The notes: generated by a model not told the origin, from the letters alone. 64,000 nt of DNA from Bacteroidales bacterium (GCA_017537965.1 JAFYJV010000009.1:19598-83597), one strand, 5' to 3'; shown: positions 25,854 through 33,991, counted from the stretch's first letter. Numbers and translations are program-made.

Positions 25854-28705
25854 TTAAAGACAATTTCATCAAGCGCCATAACGGCCCCACCGCATCGGAT
25901 GCAGAGAAGATGCTCAAGGTCATCGGCGTTGCATCGCAAGAACAACTTGTTGACGAGATTATCGCTCCTGAAATCCGTCTTCCCAAGCCGCTCAACATCG
26001 GTGAAGGCATGAATGAATACGAAGTCATCAGCCATCTCAAGGCTTTGGGCGCCAAAAACAAGCAGTTCCGCACCTACATCGGCTTGGGTTACTACAACAC
26101 CATCACCCCAGGCGTCATCACTCGTAACATCCTTGAGAATCCCGGGTGGTACACTTCCTATACGCCTTATCAAGCCGAAGTGTCGCAAGGCCGTCTCGAA
26201 GCCCTGCTGAACTTCCAGACTGTCATCAGCGATCTTACCGCCATGCCATTGGCCAATGCATCCCTTTTGGACGAAGGCACTGCTGCCGCAGAGGCCATGT
26301 TGATGTTCTGGCACAGCCGTAGCCGTGCACAAGTAAAGGCTGGCGTGCATAAGTTCTTCGTCGCCAACGACGTGTTCCCGCAAAGCATCGAAGTCATCAA
26401 GACTCGCGCCCACTTCCAAGGCATCGAGGTCGTGGTGGACGACATCGACAAGTTCGATTGCAGCGAAGAATACTTCGGCATCCTGCTCCAGTGCCCCGGT
26501 CAGTTCGGCGAGATCGTTGACAACCGCGCCAAAGTCGCAGCATGGAAAGAGAAAGGTATGCAAGTGGCCGTTGCGGCCGACCTGCTCAGCCTCACCCTCA
26601 TCACCCCTCCAGGTGAGTGGGGCGCCGACGTGGTGCTTGGCTCCAACCAGCGTTTCGGTCTGCCGATGGGATTCGGCGGTCCACACGCAGGCTACTTCGC
26701 TACCACAGAAGCTTATAAGCGCGACATGCCCGGTCGTATCATCGGCATCTCCAAAGATGCCCTTGGCAACCCTGCCTACCGTCTGGCTCTCCAGACTCGC
26801 GAGCAGCATATCAAACGCGAGAAAGCGACGTCCAATATCTGCACCGCTCAGGCACTGCTGGCCATCATGTCGGGCTTCTACGCCATCTACCATGGCCCCG
26901 ATGGCTTGATTGAAATCGCCCACCATATCAACTGCCTCGCCGGCAAGCTGACCTCCGAACTGGCCAAACTCGGCGTGAAGCAGCTCAACAAATACTTCTT
27001 CGACACGCTGTTGTTCGAACTGCCCGAAGGCGCCTGCACCTGCAAGATCAAGGAAACCGCCGAGAAACACGGCATGAACTTCCGCATCATCGACAAGCAG
27101 CACTTCGGCATCAGCCTTGACGAGACTACCGCTCGCGAAGACATCAACGAGATCGGACAAGTCGTCGCCGAAGCCCTCGGCAAACAGCATGAGGAACTGG
27201 TTTGCGACCCGAACTGCCAGAAGTTCAGCGGCATCCCGACTGAGATGCAACGTACCTCAAAGTTCCTCCAAGCCCCGCTGTTCTTCAAGTACCGCAGCGA
27301 GACCGACATGATGCGTTACATGAAGAAATTGGAGAACCGCGACCTCAGCCTCAATCGTTGCATGATCCCGTTGGGTTCCTGCACCATGAAGCTGAACCCC
27401 GCCACCTCGATGTACGCCCTCAGCTGGCCTGAGTTCGGCAACATCCACCCCTTCGTCCCCGCCGACCAAGTGGAAGGCTATCTCGAACTCATCAACGAGA
27501 TGGAGAAAGACCTCTGCGAGATCACAGGCTTCAAGGGCATGAGCTTCATGCCTAACTCGGGTGCCAGCGGCGAATATGCCGGTCTGCTCACCATCCGCCG
27601 TTACCAAGAGGCAAACGGTCAGGGTCACCGCAATATCTGCCTGATCCCTGCTTCAGCCCACGGCACCAACCCAGCTTCCGCCGCCATGGCTGGTATGCAA
27701 GTGGTGGTGGTAGCCTGTGACGAGCACGGCAACATCAACCTCGAAGATGCCAAGGCAAAAGCCGAGCAATATAAGGACAACCTAGCGGCTTTCATGGTCA
27801 CCTATCCTTCTACTCACGGTATCTATGAGGACGGCATCCGCACCCTCGTGAAGATCGTCCACGACAACGGCGGACAAGTCTATATGGACGGCGCCAACAT
27901 GAACGCTCAAGTCGGCCTGACCAGCCCCGGTTACATCGGTGCCGATGTCTGTCACCTCAACCTCCACAAGACCTTCGCCATCCCGCACGGTGGCGGCGGT
28001 CCCGGCGTTGGCCCCATCGGTGTAGCCGAACACCTGAAGCCTTATCTACCTTCACACATCCTGTTCAAAACGGGCGGCGAAAAACAAGAAGGCGCTGTAT
28101 CAGCGGCTCCGTTTGGCAGTGCTCAGATCCTCACCATCACCTACTGCTACATCAAGATGCTGGGTGGAGAGGGCCTGAAGCAAGCTACCATGGGCGCTAT
28201 CATGAACGCCAACTACTTGAAGGAACGTCTGAAGGACTACTACCCGATCCTTTATACCGGCAACCACGGACACGTGGCACACGAGATGATTCTCGACATC
28301 AATGGCATCAACAAGACTGTTGGTGTGGCCGCCATCGACATCGCCAAGCGTCTGATGGACTTCGGTTTCCACGCTCCTACTGTGGCCTTCCCAGTGCACG
28401 AAACATTGATGGTAGAACCCACGGAGAGCGAGCCGATTGCCGAGTTGGATCGCTTCGTCGAAGCCATGATCAAGATCCGTGAGGAGATCAAGGACATCGA
28501 GGAAGGCCGCGCCCCGCAAGGCGACAACATCATCTCTCATGCGCCTTACACTGCCGAGATGCTGATGGCCAACGAGTGGAACTTCCCGTTCACCCGCGAA
28601 GAGGCCGGCTTCCCGATGAAGAGCGATGTCCAGGACAAGTATTTCCCACATGTCACCCGCATCGACGACGCCTACGGCGACAGGAATTTGGTTTGCAAAA
28701 TCTAA
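25850..28705 (+). CDS. gcvP: Glycine dehydrogenase (decarboxylating), P-protein of glycine cleavage
   Basis: GcvP decarboxylates glycine with pyridoxal phosphate and loads the aminomethyl group on the H-protein lipoyl arm. The 951-residue form is the fused homodimeric P-protein with both halves. The PLP lysine is Lys707 in HLNLHKTFAIPHGGGGPG; the glycine-rich loop and the SAHGTNPASAAMAG stretch are intact, as is the N-terminal FIKRHNGPTASDAEKML. No gcvT, gcvH or lpd is adjacent and no glycine riboswitch precedes it. The start overlaps the LEA-type lipoprotein. A 28-bp palindrome follows the stop and may act as terminator. Confidence 0.96.
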   Translation: MIKDNFIKRHNGPTASDAEKMLKVIGVASQEQLVDEIIAPEIRLPKPLNIGEGMNEYEVISHLKALGAKNKQFRTYIGLGYYNTITPGVITRNILENPGWYTSYTPYQAEVSQGRLEALLNFQTVISDLTAMPLANASLLDEGTAAAEAMLMFWHSRSRAQVKAGVHKFFVANDVFPQSIEVIKTRAHFQGIEVVVDDIDKFDCSEEYFGILLQCPGQFGEIVDNRAKVAAWKEKGMQVAVAADLLSLTLITPPGEWGADVVLGSNQRFGLPMGFGGPHAGYFATTEAYKRDMPGRIIGISKDALGNPAYRLALQTREQHIKREKATSNICTAQALLAIMSGFYAIYHGPDGLIEIAHHINCLAGKLTSELAKLGVKQLNKYFFDTLLFELPEGACTCKIKETAEKHGMNFRIIDKQHFGISLDETTAREDINEIGQVVAEALGKQHEELVCDPNCQKFSGIPTEMQRTSKFLQAPLFFKYRSETDMMRYMKKLENRDLSLNRCMIPLGSCTMKLNPATSMYALSWPEFGNIHPFVPADQVEGYLELINEMEKDLCEITGFKGMSFMPNSGASGEYAGLLTIRRYQEANGQGHRNICLIPASAHGTNPASAAMAGMQVVVVACDEHGNINLEDAKAKAEQYKDNLAAFMVTYPSTHGIYEDGIRTLVKIVHDNGGQVYMDGANMNAQVGLTSPGYIGADVCHLNLHKTFAIPHGGGGPGVGPIGVAEHLKPYLPSHILFKTGGEKQEGAVSAAPFGSAQILTITYCYIKMLGGEGLKQATMGAIMNANYLKERLKDYYPILYTGNHGHVAHEMILDINGINKTVGVAAIDIAKRLMDFGFHAPTVAFPVHETLMVEPTESEPIAELDRFVEAMIKIREEIKDIEEGRAPQGDNIISHAPYTAEMLMANEWNFPFTREEAGFPMKSDVQDKYFPHVTRIDDAYGDRNLVCKI

Positions 28706-28715
28706 ATTGAACATG

Positions 28716-28743
28716 GTAGAGACGGTGCATGCACCGTCTCTAC
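28716..28743. repeat. Perfect 28-bp palindrome, REP-like, after gcvP
   Basis: The left half is GTAGAGACGGTGCA and the right half is its exact reverse complement with no loop. It shares the AGAGACG...CGTCTCT core with the element at 62492-62515. It could end gcvP transcription, but no T-run follows, so a dispersed palindromic repeat is the better description. Confidence 0.75.
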
Positions 28744-28760
28744 ATTAAATAAATACAAAA

Positions 28761-29321
28761 ATGAAGAGAATATTCCTGTTTTTCGTTTGCTTGGCTTGCT
28801 TAGCCGCCTGCAACAACCAACCCAAGATCCAAGAGATTGCTGTCGGCGATTTCAACAAGAAAGCGCCTGAACTTCTTGATCAAGCCATCACCATCAAAGG
28901 TGTCGCCAATCACATCTGCCACAATAGTTTCCGCAAATTGTTCGTCGGAAGCCTTGACAGCGACGAGATGGTCACAGTGATGGCGGGTGAAAACATGAAG
29001 GACTTCGACCTTGACATGGAAGGCAAGAACGTCGTCGTGGAAGGCATCGTGAAGATCGCCAACACCATCGACAACGCCTATCTTGATGAATGGGAAAAAG
29101 AAATCATGGAAAACGGTGAAATGGAAGGCGAACACACCTGTGCCACCGAGCAAAAGGCCGAAGACGCAGCTGTTGGACAGGCAGAAGCCTCCGACACCAT
29201 CGTTCCAGAGAACCCACAGCTGGCACGTATCAAGGCCTATCGTCAAAAGATTGAGGAAAACGGCGGCAACCCGCTGGTATTCTACAACATTGTCGGCACC
29301 TCAGTGAAGGTCGTCGAATGA
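28761..29321 (+). CDS. Hypothetical lipoprotein with OB-fold-like region
   Basis: A 186-residue lipoprotein with signal MKRIFLFFVCLACLAAC (Cys17 lipidated). Residues 25-100 resemble small OB-fold/tRNA-anti-like lipoproteins of Bacteroidetes (ELLDQAITIKGVANHICHN, KLFVGSLDSDEMVTVMAGE, GKNVVVEGIVKI). It then has an acidic segment with a CATEQKAED linker and a C-terminal amphipathic helix and strand (YRQKIEENGGNPLVFYNIVGTSVKVV). Cys and His residues in HICHN and EHTCAT could bind a metal; that is only a possibility. It follows the palindrome, and converges with the S4 gene 15 bases away. Function unknown. Confidence 0.75.
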   Translation: MKRIFLFFVCLACLAACNNQPKIQEIAVGDFNKKAPELLDQAITIKGVANHICHNSFRKLFVGSLDSDEMVTVMAGENMKDFDLDMEGKNVVVEGIVKIANTIDNAYLDEWEKEIMENGEMEGEHTCATEQKAEDAAVGQAEASDTIVPENPQLARIKAYRQKIEENGGNPLVFYNIVGTSVKVVE

Positions 29322-29336
29322 TTAAGGAGGGAGGTG

Positions 29337-29579
29337 TCATTCCTCCCCTCCTTCTACCTCGATCTCGTAGTTTTGGAAGAAGATCACCTCTCCGGGGGTG
29401 ATCTTCGCTCTTTTACGGAGTTCCACTTCGCCGTTGCGCAGCACCATGCCCGCAACGACCGCGTCTTGAGCCTCACTCCCCGACTCCACCACACCTGTGG
29501 CTTTCAGCAGGGCAATCAGTGGGATGAACTCATCACCCTCGCGAAGCGTAAATATGATTCTATTTAGTTTCTGTACCAT
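29337..29579 (-). CDS. Small S4-domain RNA-binding protein (YbcJ-like)
   Basis: The 80-residue protein is almost entirely an S4-like fold: EFIPLIALLKATGVVESGSEAQDAVVAGMVLRNGEVELRKRAKITPGEVI, like stand-alone YbcJ-type S4 proteins that are thought to bind structured RNA. It ends with a tail VEVEGGEE. It reads in the same direction as rpsA but lies downstream of the terminator-like hairpin and its upstream gap is filled with a heptad repeat, so it is probably transcribed separately or by read-through. A ThiS-like ubiquitin fold was considered, but there is no C-terminal Gly-Gly. Confidence 0.75.
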   Translation of the reverse strand: MVQKLNRIIFTLREGDEFIPLIALLKATGVVESGSEAQDAVVAGMVLRNGEVELRKRAKITPGEVIFFQNYEIEVEGGEE

Positions 29580-29580
29580 C

Positions 29581-29615
29581 TTTTAACTTCTGACTTCTGT
29601 CTCCTATCTTCTAAA
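29581..29615. repeat. Heptad repeat, five TTCTGAC-like units
   Basis: TTTTAAC, TTCTGAC, TTCTGTC, TCCTATC and TTCTAAA are contiguous, with seven-base period. On the minus strand this is the leader of the S4 gene and reads as the same AGAAG type seen elsewhere. Confidence 0.75.
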
Positions 29616-29617
29616 AA

Positions 29618-29647
29618 GAAAAGCCGTCCTGGACAGGGCGGCTTTTC
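29618..29647 (-). terminator. Terminator hairpin after rpsA
   Basis: A 13-bp stem with one G-T pair (GAAAAGCCGTCCT with AGGGCGGCTTTTC) and a 4-base loop. On the minus strand it is followed by TTTTTAG, suiting termination 18 bases after the rpsA stop. Confidence 0.8.
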
Positions 29648-29664
29648 ATGGTTTTCAAGCAAGA

Positions 29665-30396
29665 TTACTCTGCTTGGGGTTCATCCTTGGCAGCAGCTTC
29701 CTGCTTCTCAAGGTTCTCCTTCAGACCGGCGAGGACTTCGAGGTCACCGAGGGTGCTGTGCTCGATATTCTCGTTGATCTGTTTGACAGCGCGCTTAGCC
29801 TGCTTGGCAGCCTTGTCGGCAGCGTTGTCGGCAGCAGCCTTGGCAGCGGCTTCCTTCTCTTCATAGAGCTTGGAATGGGCAAGGATGATCTTCTTGCTTT
29901 CCTTGGAGAATTCAATCACCTTGAAGTCGAGGGTTTCATCGACTTTGGCAGTGGTGCCGTCTTCCTTCTTCAGGTAACGGTTCGGGCAGAAGCCTTCCAC
30001 GCCGTAAGGCAGGGAGACGACAACGCCCTTGTCAGCAGCGCTGATGATCGTGCCTTGGTGGACAGAACCCACGGTAAACACGGTCTCGAACACTTCCCAA
30101 GGATTCTCTTCAAGCTGTTTGTGGCCGAGGCTGAGGCGACGGTTCTCTTCGTCCACGTCGAGGACGACGACGTCGATGCTCTCTCCAACCTTAGTGAATT
30201 CAGCCGGATGCTTGATCTTCTTCGACCAGCTGAGGTCGCTGATGTGGATGAGGCCGTCAACGCCTTCTTCCAGTTCGACAAAGATGCCGAAGTTGGTGAA
30301 GTTACGGACGGTAGCAGTGTGCTTGGAGCCGATCGGGTAACGATCCTTGATGTTAGCCCACGGATCCGGGATGAGCTGCTTCATGCCGAGAGACAT
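29665..30396 (-). CDS. rpsA: Ribosomal protein S1, C-terminal part (S1 domains 5-6) after the amber codon
   Basis: This is the downstream part of rpsA, 243 residues if translation restarts at ATG 30394-30396, which is only six bases after the TAG at 30403-30405. It holds the end of S1 domain 4 (MSLGMKQLIPDPWANI), complete domain 5 (ATVRNFTNFGIFVELEEGVDGLIHISDLSW), domain 6 (GTIISAADKGVVVSLPYGVEGFCPNRYL) and an Ala/Lys-rich tail. The reading frame is the same as that of the upstream part, so changing one codon would give a single 639-residue S1. I treat it as one interrupted gene. Whether a separate protein is made is unknown. Confidence 0.85.
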   Translation of the reverse strand: MSLGMKQLIPDPWANIKDRYPIGSKHTATVRNFTNFGIFVELEEGVDGLIHISDLSWSKKIKHPAEFTKVGESIDVVVLDVDEENRRLSLGHKQLEENPWEVFETVFTVGSVHQGTIISAADKGVVVSLPYGVEGFCPNRYLKKEDGTTAKVDETLDFKVIEFSKESKKIILAHSKLYEEKEAAAKAAADNAADKAAKQAKRAVKQINENIEHSTLGDLEVLAGLKENLEKQEAAAKDEPQAE

Positions 30397-30402
30397 CTTG
30401 CG

Positions 30403-30405
30403 CTA
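30403..30405 (-). other. rpsA: In-frame amber (TAG) codon inside rpsA
   Basis: The minus strand reads GAC CGT GAA TAG CGC AAG ATG. S1 proteins of Bacteroidetes have L-D-R-E-E-R-K-M-S-L-G at this place, so TAG stands where GAG is expected, one base away. TAG is an ordinary stop for at least four other genes here (ending at 593, 14845, 33992 and 62487). Confidence 0.9.
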
Positions 30406-31584
30406 TTCACGGTCGAGAGTGAGCACCTTGGCTTCCACCTCGTCACCGACTTTCAGGAAGTCGTGAGCTGTACGGAGGTGCTGTGACCATGACATTTCAG
30501 AGACGTGGATGAGGCCTTCAACGCCAGGAGCGATCTCGATGAACGCACCGTAGTCGGCGATGACAACGACCTTACCCTTGACAATGTCACCCACCTTGAG
30601 GTTCGGGTCAAGAGCATCCCACGGATGAGGAGTGAGTTGCTTGAGACCGAGGGCGATACGTTTCTTGTTGTCGTCAAAGTCGAGGATAACGACCTTGATC
30701 TTTTCATCCAACTTGACGATCTCTTCGGGATGGTTGATACGTCCCCAAGAGAGGTCGGTGATGTGGATGAGACCGTCAACGCCGCCGAGGTCGATGAAGA
30801 CTCCATAGGAAGTGATGTTCTTGACAACGCCTTCGAGGACCTGACCCTTTTCGAGCTTGCTGATGATCTCAGCCTTCTGGGCTTCAAGCTCGTCTTCGAT
30901 GAGTGCTTTGTGAGAGACCACCACGTTCTTGTATTCCTGGTTGATCTTCACGACCTTGAATTCCATCACGCTGTCAACAAACACGTCATAGTCGCGGATA
31001 GGCTTGACATCGATTTGCGATCCGGGAAGGAAGGAGTCGATGCCGAACACGTCCACGATGAGACCGCCCTTGGTGCGGCTCTTGACGTAACCGTTGACGA
31101 CTTCGCCACTTTCGTAGGCTGCGTTGACGCGATCCCATGACTTGAGGATGCGGGCCTTCTTGTGGGAGAGGACGAGTTGTCCGTTGGAGCCTTCTTGGCT
31201 TTCCACATAGACTTCGACCTTGTCGCCCACGGCGAGGTTCGGGTTGGTACGGAATTCAGCGATTGGAATAACACCATCAGATTTGAAGCCGATGTTGACA
31301 ACCACTTCGCGATCAGTCTTGGCAACCACAGTGCCTTCGATGACCTCATGGTCGGCGACTTGGTTCATGGTAGCGACATACTTGTCTTCGAGCTTAGCGC
31401 GCTCGTCGGCTGAGTAGTTGTCGAATTTCTTGTGTGAGGAAGTCCAATCGAAATCTTCGGCCGGAACCGGTTTCTGTTTCGGTGCCTTGGGAGCCTTTGC
31501 TACGGGAGCTTGTTCAACTGGAGTTTCAACGACCGTTTCTTCTGCTGGCATGGCCTCGTTGATGATGTTTTCGTTTTCTGCCAT
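30403..31584 (-). CDS. rpsA: Ribosomal protein S1, N-terminal part (S1 domains 1-4), truncated by TAG
   Basis: S1 is an essential ribosomal protein that binds mRNA at the small subunit. The upstream part starts at MAENENIINEAMPAEETV and contains domain 1 (GTVVAKTDREVVVNIGFKSDGVI), domain 2 (GYVKSRTKGGLIVDVFGIDSFLPGS), domain 3 (GVVKNITSYGVFIDLGGVDGLIHITDLSWGR) and domain 4 to its fourth strand (VVIADYGAFIEIAPGVEGLIHVSEMSWSQ...KVLTLDRE), 393 residues in all. It then stops at TAG in the last strand of domain 4; the frame continues with normal S1 sequence. A 5' extension of 15 codons exists without a better start. A TACCTTTG promoter lies about 130 bases upstream. Confidence 0.9.
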   Translation of the reverse strand: MAENENIINEAMPAEETVVETPVEQAPVAKAPKAPKQKPVPAEDFDWTSSHKKFDNYSADERAKLEDKYVATMNQVADHEVIEGTVVAKTDREVVVNIGFKSDGVIPIAEFRTNPNLAVGDKVEVYVESQEGSNGQLVLSHKKARILKSWDRVNAAYESGEVVNGYVKSRTKGGLIVDVFGIDSFLPGSQIDVKPIRDYDVFVDSVMEFKVVKINQEYKNVVVSHKALIEDELEAQKAEIISKLEKGQVLEGVVKNITSYGVFIDLGGVDGLIHITDLSWGRINHPEEIVKLDEKIKVVILDFDDNKKRIALGLKQLTPHPWDALDPNLKVGDIVKGKVVVIADYGAFIEIAPGVEGLIHVSEMSWSQHLRTAHDFLKVGDEVEAKVLTLDRE

Positions 31585-31713
31585 TTTGTTGTTTTGTTTT
31601 TTACTTGTACCCGTCTGGATGCCGGACAATCCACACGAGGAGGTTTGACTAATTGTTATCGACTTGATCTTCTGGCTTTTCTACCATTCCGACTTAAAGA
31701 GCAAATCGGGCTG

Positions 31714-31721
31714 CAAAGGTA
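31714..31721 (-). promoter_or_regulatory. -7 element TACCTTTG of rpsA
   Basis: TACCTTTG on the minus strand, 129 bases before the chosen ATG. This gives rpsA the longest predicted leader in the window, about 120 bases, where autoregulation by S1 could act. Confidence 0.55.
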
Positions 31722-31810
31722 GGATTTTTTTTGCAACCATGCTCATTTTTGAATTACTTTTTTTGCTTAAAAAAATTCCACCAAACTATTGACAATTGAA
31801 AAATATTTAC

Positions 31811-31818
31811 TATTTTTG
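31811..31818 (+). promoter_or_regulatory. -7 element TATTTTTG of the DUF5618-like gene
   Basis: Exact consensus; ATTGAC lies 17 bases upstream as a possible -33. The leader is about 80 bases and includes the heptad repeat. Confidence 0.55.
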
Positions 31819-31865
31819 CAGAAATTTTGATACGTATTCAAAAAATAAACAAAAACATTATCATG

Positions 31866-31900
31866 ACTCTAAATTCTAAAATACGAATTCTAAATTCTTT
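31866..31900. repeat. Heptad repeat, ATTCTAA type
   Basis: Units ACTCTAA, ATTCTAA, AATACGA, ATTCTAA and ATTCTTT are contiguous and stop three bases before the start codon of the next gene, the same placement as in front of the YeiH and Nudix genes. Confidence 0.65.
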
Positions 31901-31903
31901 GCC

Positions 31904-32320
31904 ATGCGAGACTTAATGATAGAAACCGTGTCGGATCCTGTTTCTGAAGCCCGACGCTATGTGGCGAACGCCAAAGAACTGTTGGACGAAAAAGGTCAAC
32001 TCGACTATGAGACTAAACTCTATTTGGATCGAAAGTATGTCAAGATGGCAGGCAATACCCTTTGGAACGGGGTGCTGCTCATTCTCGAAGAGGTGTTTCA
32101 CCTCAAAAGCAAGGATCGTCCTCATCCGGATATCATCGACTATAAGGATGCCATCAACAAACGTGACGGCAAACTCTTACGATTAGTCATCGTAGCTTAC
32201 GAAACGATCCATATCTCCATGGGATACGATGGAATCCCTGCCAAAGAAACTTGCCAAGCTGGTTTCCGAATAGCCAACGACATCATCGACCGTTGTGCAA
32301 CGATGCTAGTCGGAAAATGA
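31904..32320 (+). CDS. DUF5618-like (HEPN-like) small helical protein
   Basis: A 138-residue all-helical cytosolic protein: DPVSEARRYVANAKELLDEKG, YLDRKYVKMAGNTLWNGVLLILEEVF, KRDGKLLRLVIVAYETIHISMGYDG, GFRIANDIIDRCATML. It resembles the small DUF5618 family of Bacteroidetes, which has features of HEPN domains; the HEPN catalytic RxxxxH motif is not seen. These proteins often accompany an unknown partner, but here no nucleotidyltransferase gene is adjacent. The gene is solitary, diverging from rpsA. The start codon could also be the internal ATG five codons on. Function unknown. Confidence 0.7.
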   Translation: MRDLMIETVSDPVSEARRYVANAKELLDEKGQLDYETKLYLDRKYVKMAGNTLWNGVLLILEEVFHLKSKDRPHPDIIDYKDAINKRDGKLLRLVIVAYETIHISMGYDGIPAKETCQAGFRIANDIIDRCATMLVGK

Positions 32321-32436
32321 AACAATTAGTCCTGAGGTGCAGGGTGTCCATAAGACTGCATTCTATTTTTTCTGACTGACAGCAAAAATAGAAAAATATG
32401 AAGAAAAAGCCAATCCTATAAAGGATTTTCTCACTG

Positions 32437-33798
32437 TTATTTGCCAACACTTTTTACAAATCTCACAATCATCTCCAGCACTTCGGGCGAAATGGTCTCA
32501 TCAATGTTGACATATTCATTGGGAGAACCTGTTTCGCAATGTTGGAACAGATGATTCAGATCTGGCATTTCGCATAAGGTCCAGTTAGTTTTGCCATATT
32601 CAGCAATGGTTTTTTCAAATGCGGGAAGATTTTGTGAAGCCAGCACTTGTAGGTCTTTTGAGCCATTCAGAAGCAAGGCGGGACAATTGGTTTTCACGAT
32701 GGCCTCAGTCGGGTCGTATTTCAGGAAAAAATACATCCAAGGCGAAGTCAATTGCGACATGGTCTGCTCGGTCAATTTCTCATTGTAGCCCCAACCTTTC
32801 ACTAACTGGCGCAACAACGTGTCAGCCTCTTCCCTATCGTTTGAGGCAGCAATAATGTCGAACAACTGCGCATTGGCTTTGGCACTAAATTGGATGGCTT
32901 CTTCCGTCATGCCTTGGGCACGGAGTAAGGCTGCCTGCTGTTCCTTGAGCACTTCTATGCCATTCACCGCAGACCCCGCCAACGAAACCAAAAAACTCAC
33001 CTCGGGTCGACGCGCCGACACCATGAAATTGATGATGCCCCCCTCACTATGACCCAAGATGCCAACATGTGAAGCATCGATATGCTTTTGTTTACGCAAA
33101 AAGTCAAAAGCGGCTTCCGCATCATATGAGAAATCCATGGAAGTGGCATTCTCCAATTCGCCTGTCGAGCCGCCCACGCCACGGTCGTCATAGCGCAACA
33201 CGGCAATGCCATTTCGGGCACAATAATCTGCTATGACCCAAAACGGACGATGGTTCATCATCTCCTCATCACGGTTCTGTTGGCCACTGCCTGAGACGAG
33301 CACCATGGCCGGAAACGGACCTTCTCCTTCTGGCATCGTCAGGGTGCCAGTGAGTGTGTTGCCTTCTTTTAAATTGGCAAACTCCACTTCTTCAATGCTA
33401 TAGTTGAAAGGCGGTTGCGGGTCTTGTGGGCGAACTCTTACCACTTCTTTCGTCCCTTTCTCAAGATTCAATGGAATTGTCATGCCATGTTGAGCAAATT
33501 CGCCTTCGATGGTGTGGTCTTTCAGCACACCCGAGTATGAAGCGCCCATTGCCGACATTGTCATCCGCAAATGGCCGTCTTTGACAATAGTCGCATCCAC
33601 TGGAATATCGAATGCGCCTTGTGCGGGAACATCCAAAGTGGCGGAATAGCCGTCTTCAGCCGTCTTGATTTCAAAAGCCAATTCCAGTTGTTGAACACCA
33701 AGGTTCAGCTTCCCCTTCCAATATCCCTCGATTTGGGAAAATGAAGTCTGAACCATGAAAAACAACAATAGAATGATGATATTAATGCTTGTTTTCAT
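32437..33798 (-). CDS. Secreted alpha/beta hydrolase (dienelactone hydrolase/acyl-peptidase-like)
   Basis: The 453-residue exported enzyme has a signal peptide ending in TSFSQ, an N-terminal beta domain of about 105 residues (IEGYWKGKLNLGVQQLELAFEI), then an alpha/beta hydrolase domain. The nucleophile elbow is GHSEGG (Ser251), the oxyanion stretch is VLVSGSGQQNRDE, the acid is in LLNGSKDLQV and the base is His in PDLNHLFQ. Substrate (ester or peptide) is not evident. It is last in the SPFH operon, 16 bases after the ribbon-helix-helix gene. The GTG at the far start of the frame lies within that small gene, so ATG 33796-33798 is preferred. Confidence 0.88.
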   Translation of the reverse strand: MKTSINIIILLLFFMVQTSFSQIEGYWKGKLNLGVQQLELAFEIKTAEDGYSATLDVPAQGAFDIPVDATIVKDGHLRMTMSAMGASYSGVLKDHTIEGEFAQHGMTIPLNLEKGTKEVVRVRPQDPQPPFNYSIEEVEFANLKEGNTLTGTLTMPEGEGPFPAMVLVSGSGQQNRDEEMMNHRPFWVIADYCARNGIAVLRYDDRGVGGSTGELENATSMDFSYDAEAAFDFLRKQKHIDASHVGILGHSEGGIINFMVSARRPEVSFLVSLAGSAVNGIEVLKEQQAALLRAQGMTEEAIQFSAKANAQLFDIIAASNDREEADTLLRQLVKGWGYNEKLTEQTMSQLTSPWMYFFLKYDPTEAIVKTNCPALLLNGSKDLQVLASQNLPAFEKTIAEYGKTNWTLCEMPDLNHLFQHCETGSPNEYVNIDETISPEVLEMIVRFVKSVGK

Positions 33799-33814
33799 AA
33801 CCATTCGGTTTTTT

Positions 33815-33988
33815 TCATTTCTTTTTCCTTCCACTTTTCTTCAACGCTTCAGCAATGATCCATTGTAGTTGGCCATTGACAGAACGGAATTCGTCAGCGG
33901 CCCATTGCTCCACAGCCGCCATCGTCTCGGCATCGACACGGAGCAGGAAGGTTTTGTTGCCTCCGATGTTGTCTTTCTCTTTTGCCAT
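33815..33988 (-). CDS. 57-residue Arc-like ribbon-helix-helix DNA-binding protein
   Basis: This small gene encodes 57 residues starting MAKEKDNIGGNKTFLLRVDA and ending KKSGRKKK. Its N-terminal strand (KTFLLRVD) and two helices (AETMAAVEQWAADEFR, VNGQLQWIIAEALKK) form the Arc/MetJ ribbon-helix-helix pattern; strand residues would contact DNA as a dimer. It lies three bases after the CPBP stop and 16 bases before the hydrolase start, between genes that read the same way, so it is a true operon member. It may regulate the operon, or a distant target. No toxin gene of known type is adjacent, so an antitoxin role is not supported. Confidence 0.85.
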   Translation of the reverse strand: MAKEKDNIGGNKTFLLRVDAETMAAVEQWAADEFRSVNGQLQWIIAEALKKSGRKKK

Positions 33989-33991
33989 AGT

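Larger units (their letters stand above)
31585..31903. other. 319-base gene-free stretch between rpsA and the DUF5618-like gene
   Basis: The left 130 bases are the rpsA leader, with no clear conserved structure visible by eye. The middle holds the two divergent -7 elements (31714-31721 and 31811-31818) in very AT-rich DNA. The right end is a 7-bp-periodic repeat next to the following start codon. No coding frame of interest is present. Confidence 0.7.

Noticed and set aside
25814-27250. A 478-codon open frame antisense to gcvP, and similar long antisense frames over the LysM gene (10444-11604) and the YeiH gene (16831-17916)
   Set aside because: They lie opposite clear conserved genes and read as compositionally biased shadows (repetitive acidic/His-rich or Arg-rich) with no known motif; the GC-rich third codon positions of the real genes create them.
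30403-30405. Genetic code change with TAG as sense codon, explaining the rpsA interruption
   Set aside because: TAG ends at least four other intact genes here (593, 14845, 33992, 62487) at the expected family lengths.
32383-32390. TATTTTTG on the minus strand pointing into the DUF5618-like gene as an antisense promoter
   Set aside because: One 8-base match in AT-rich DNA without a -33 element is expected by chance.
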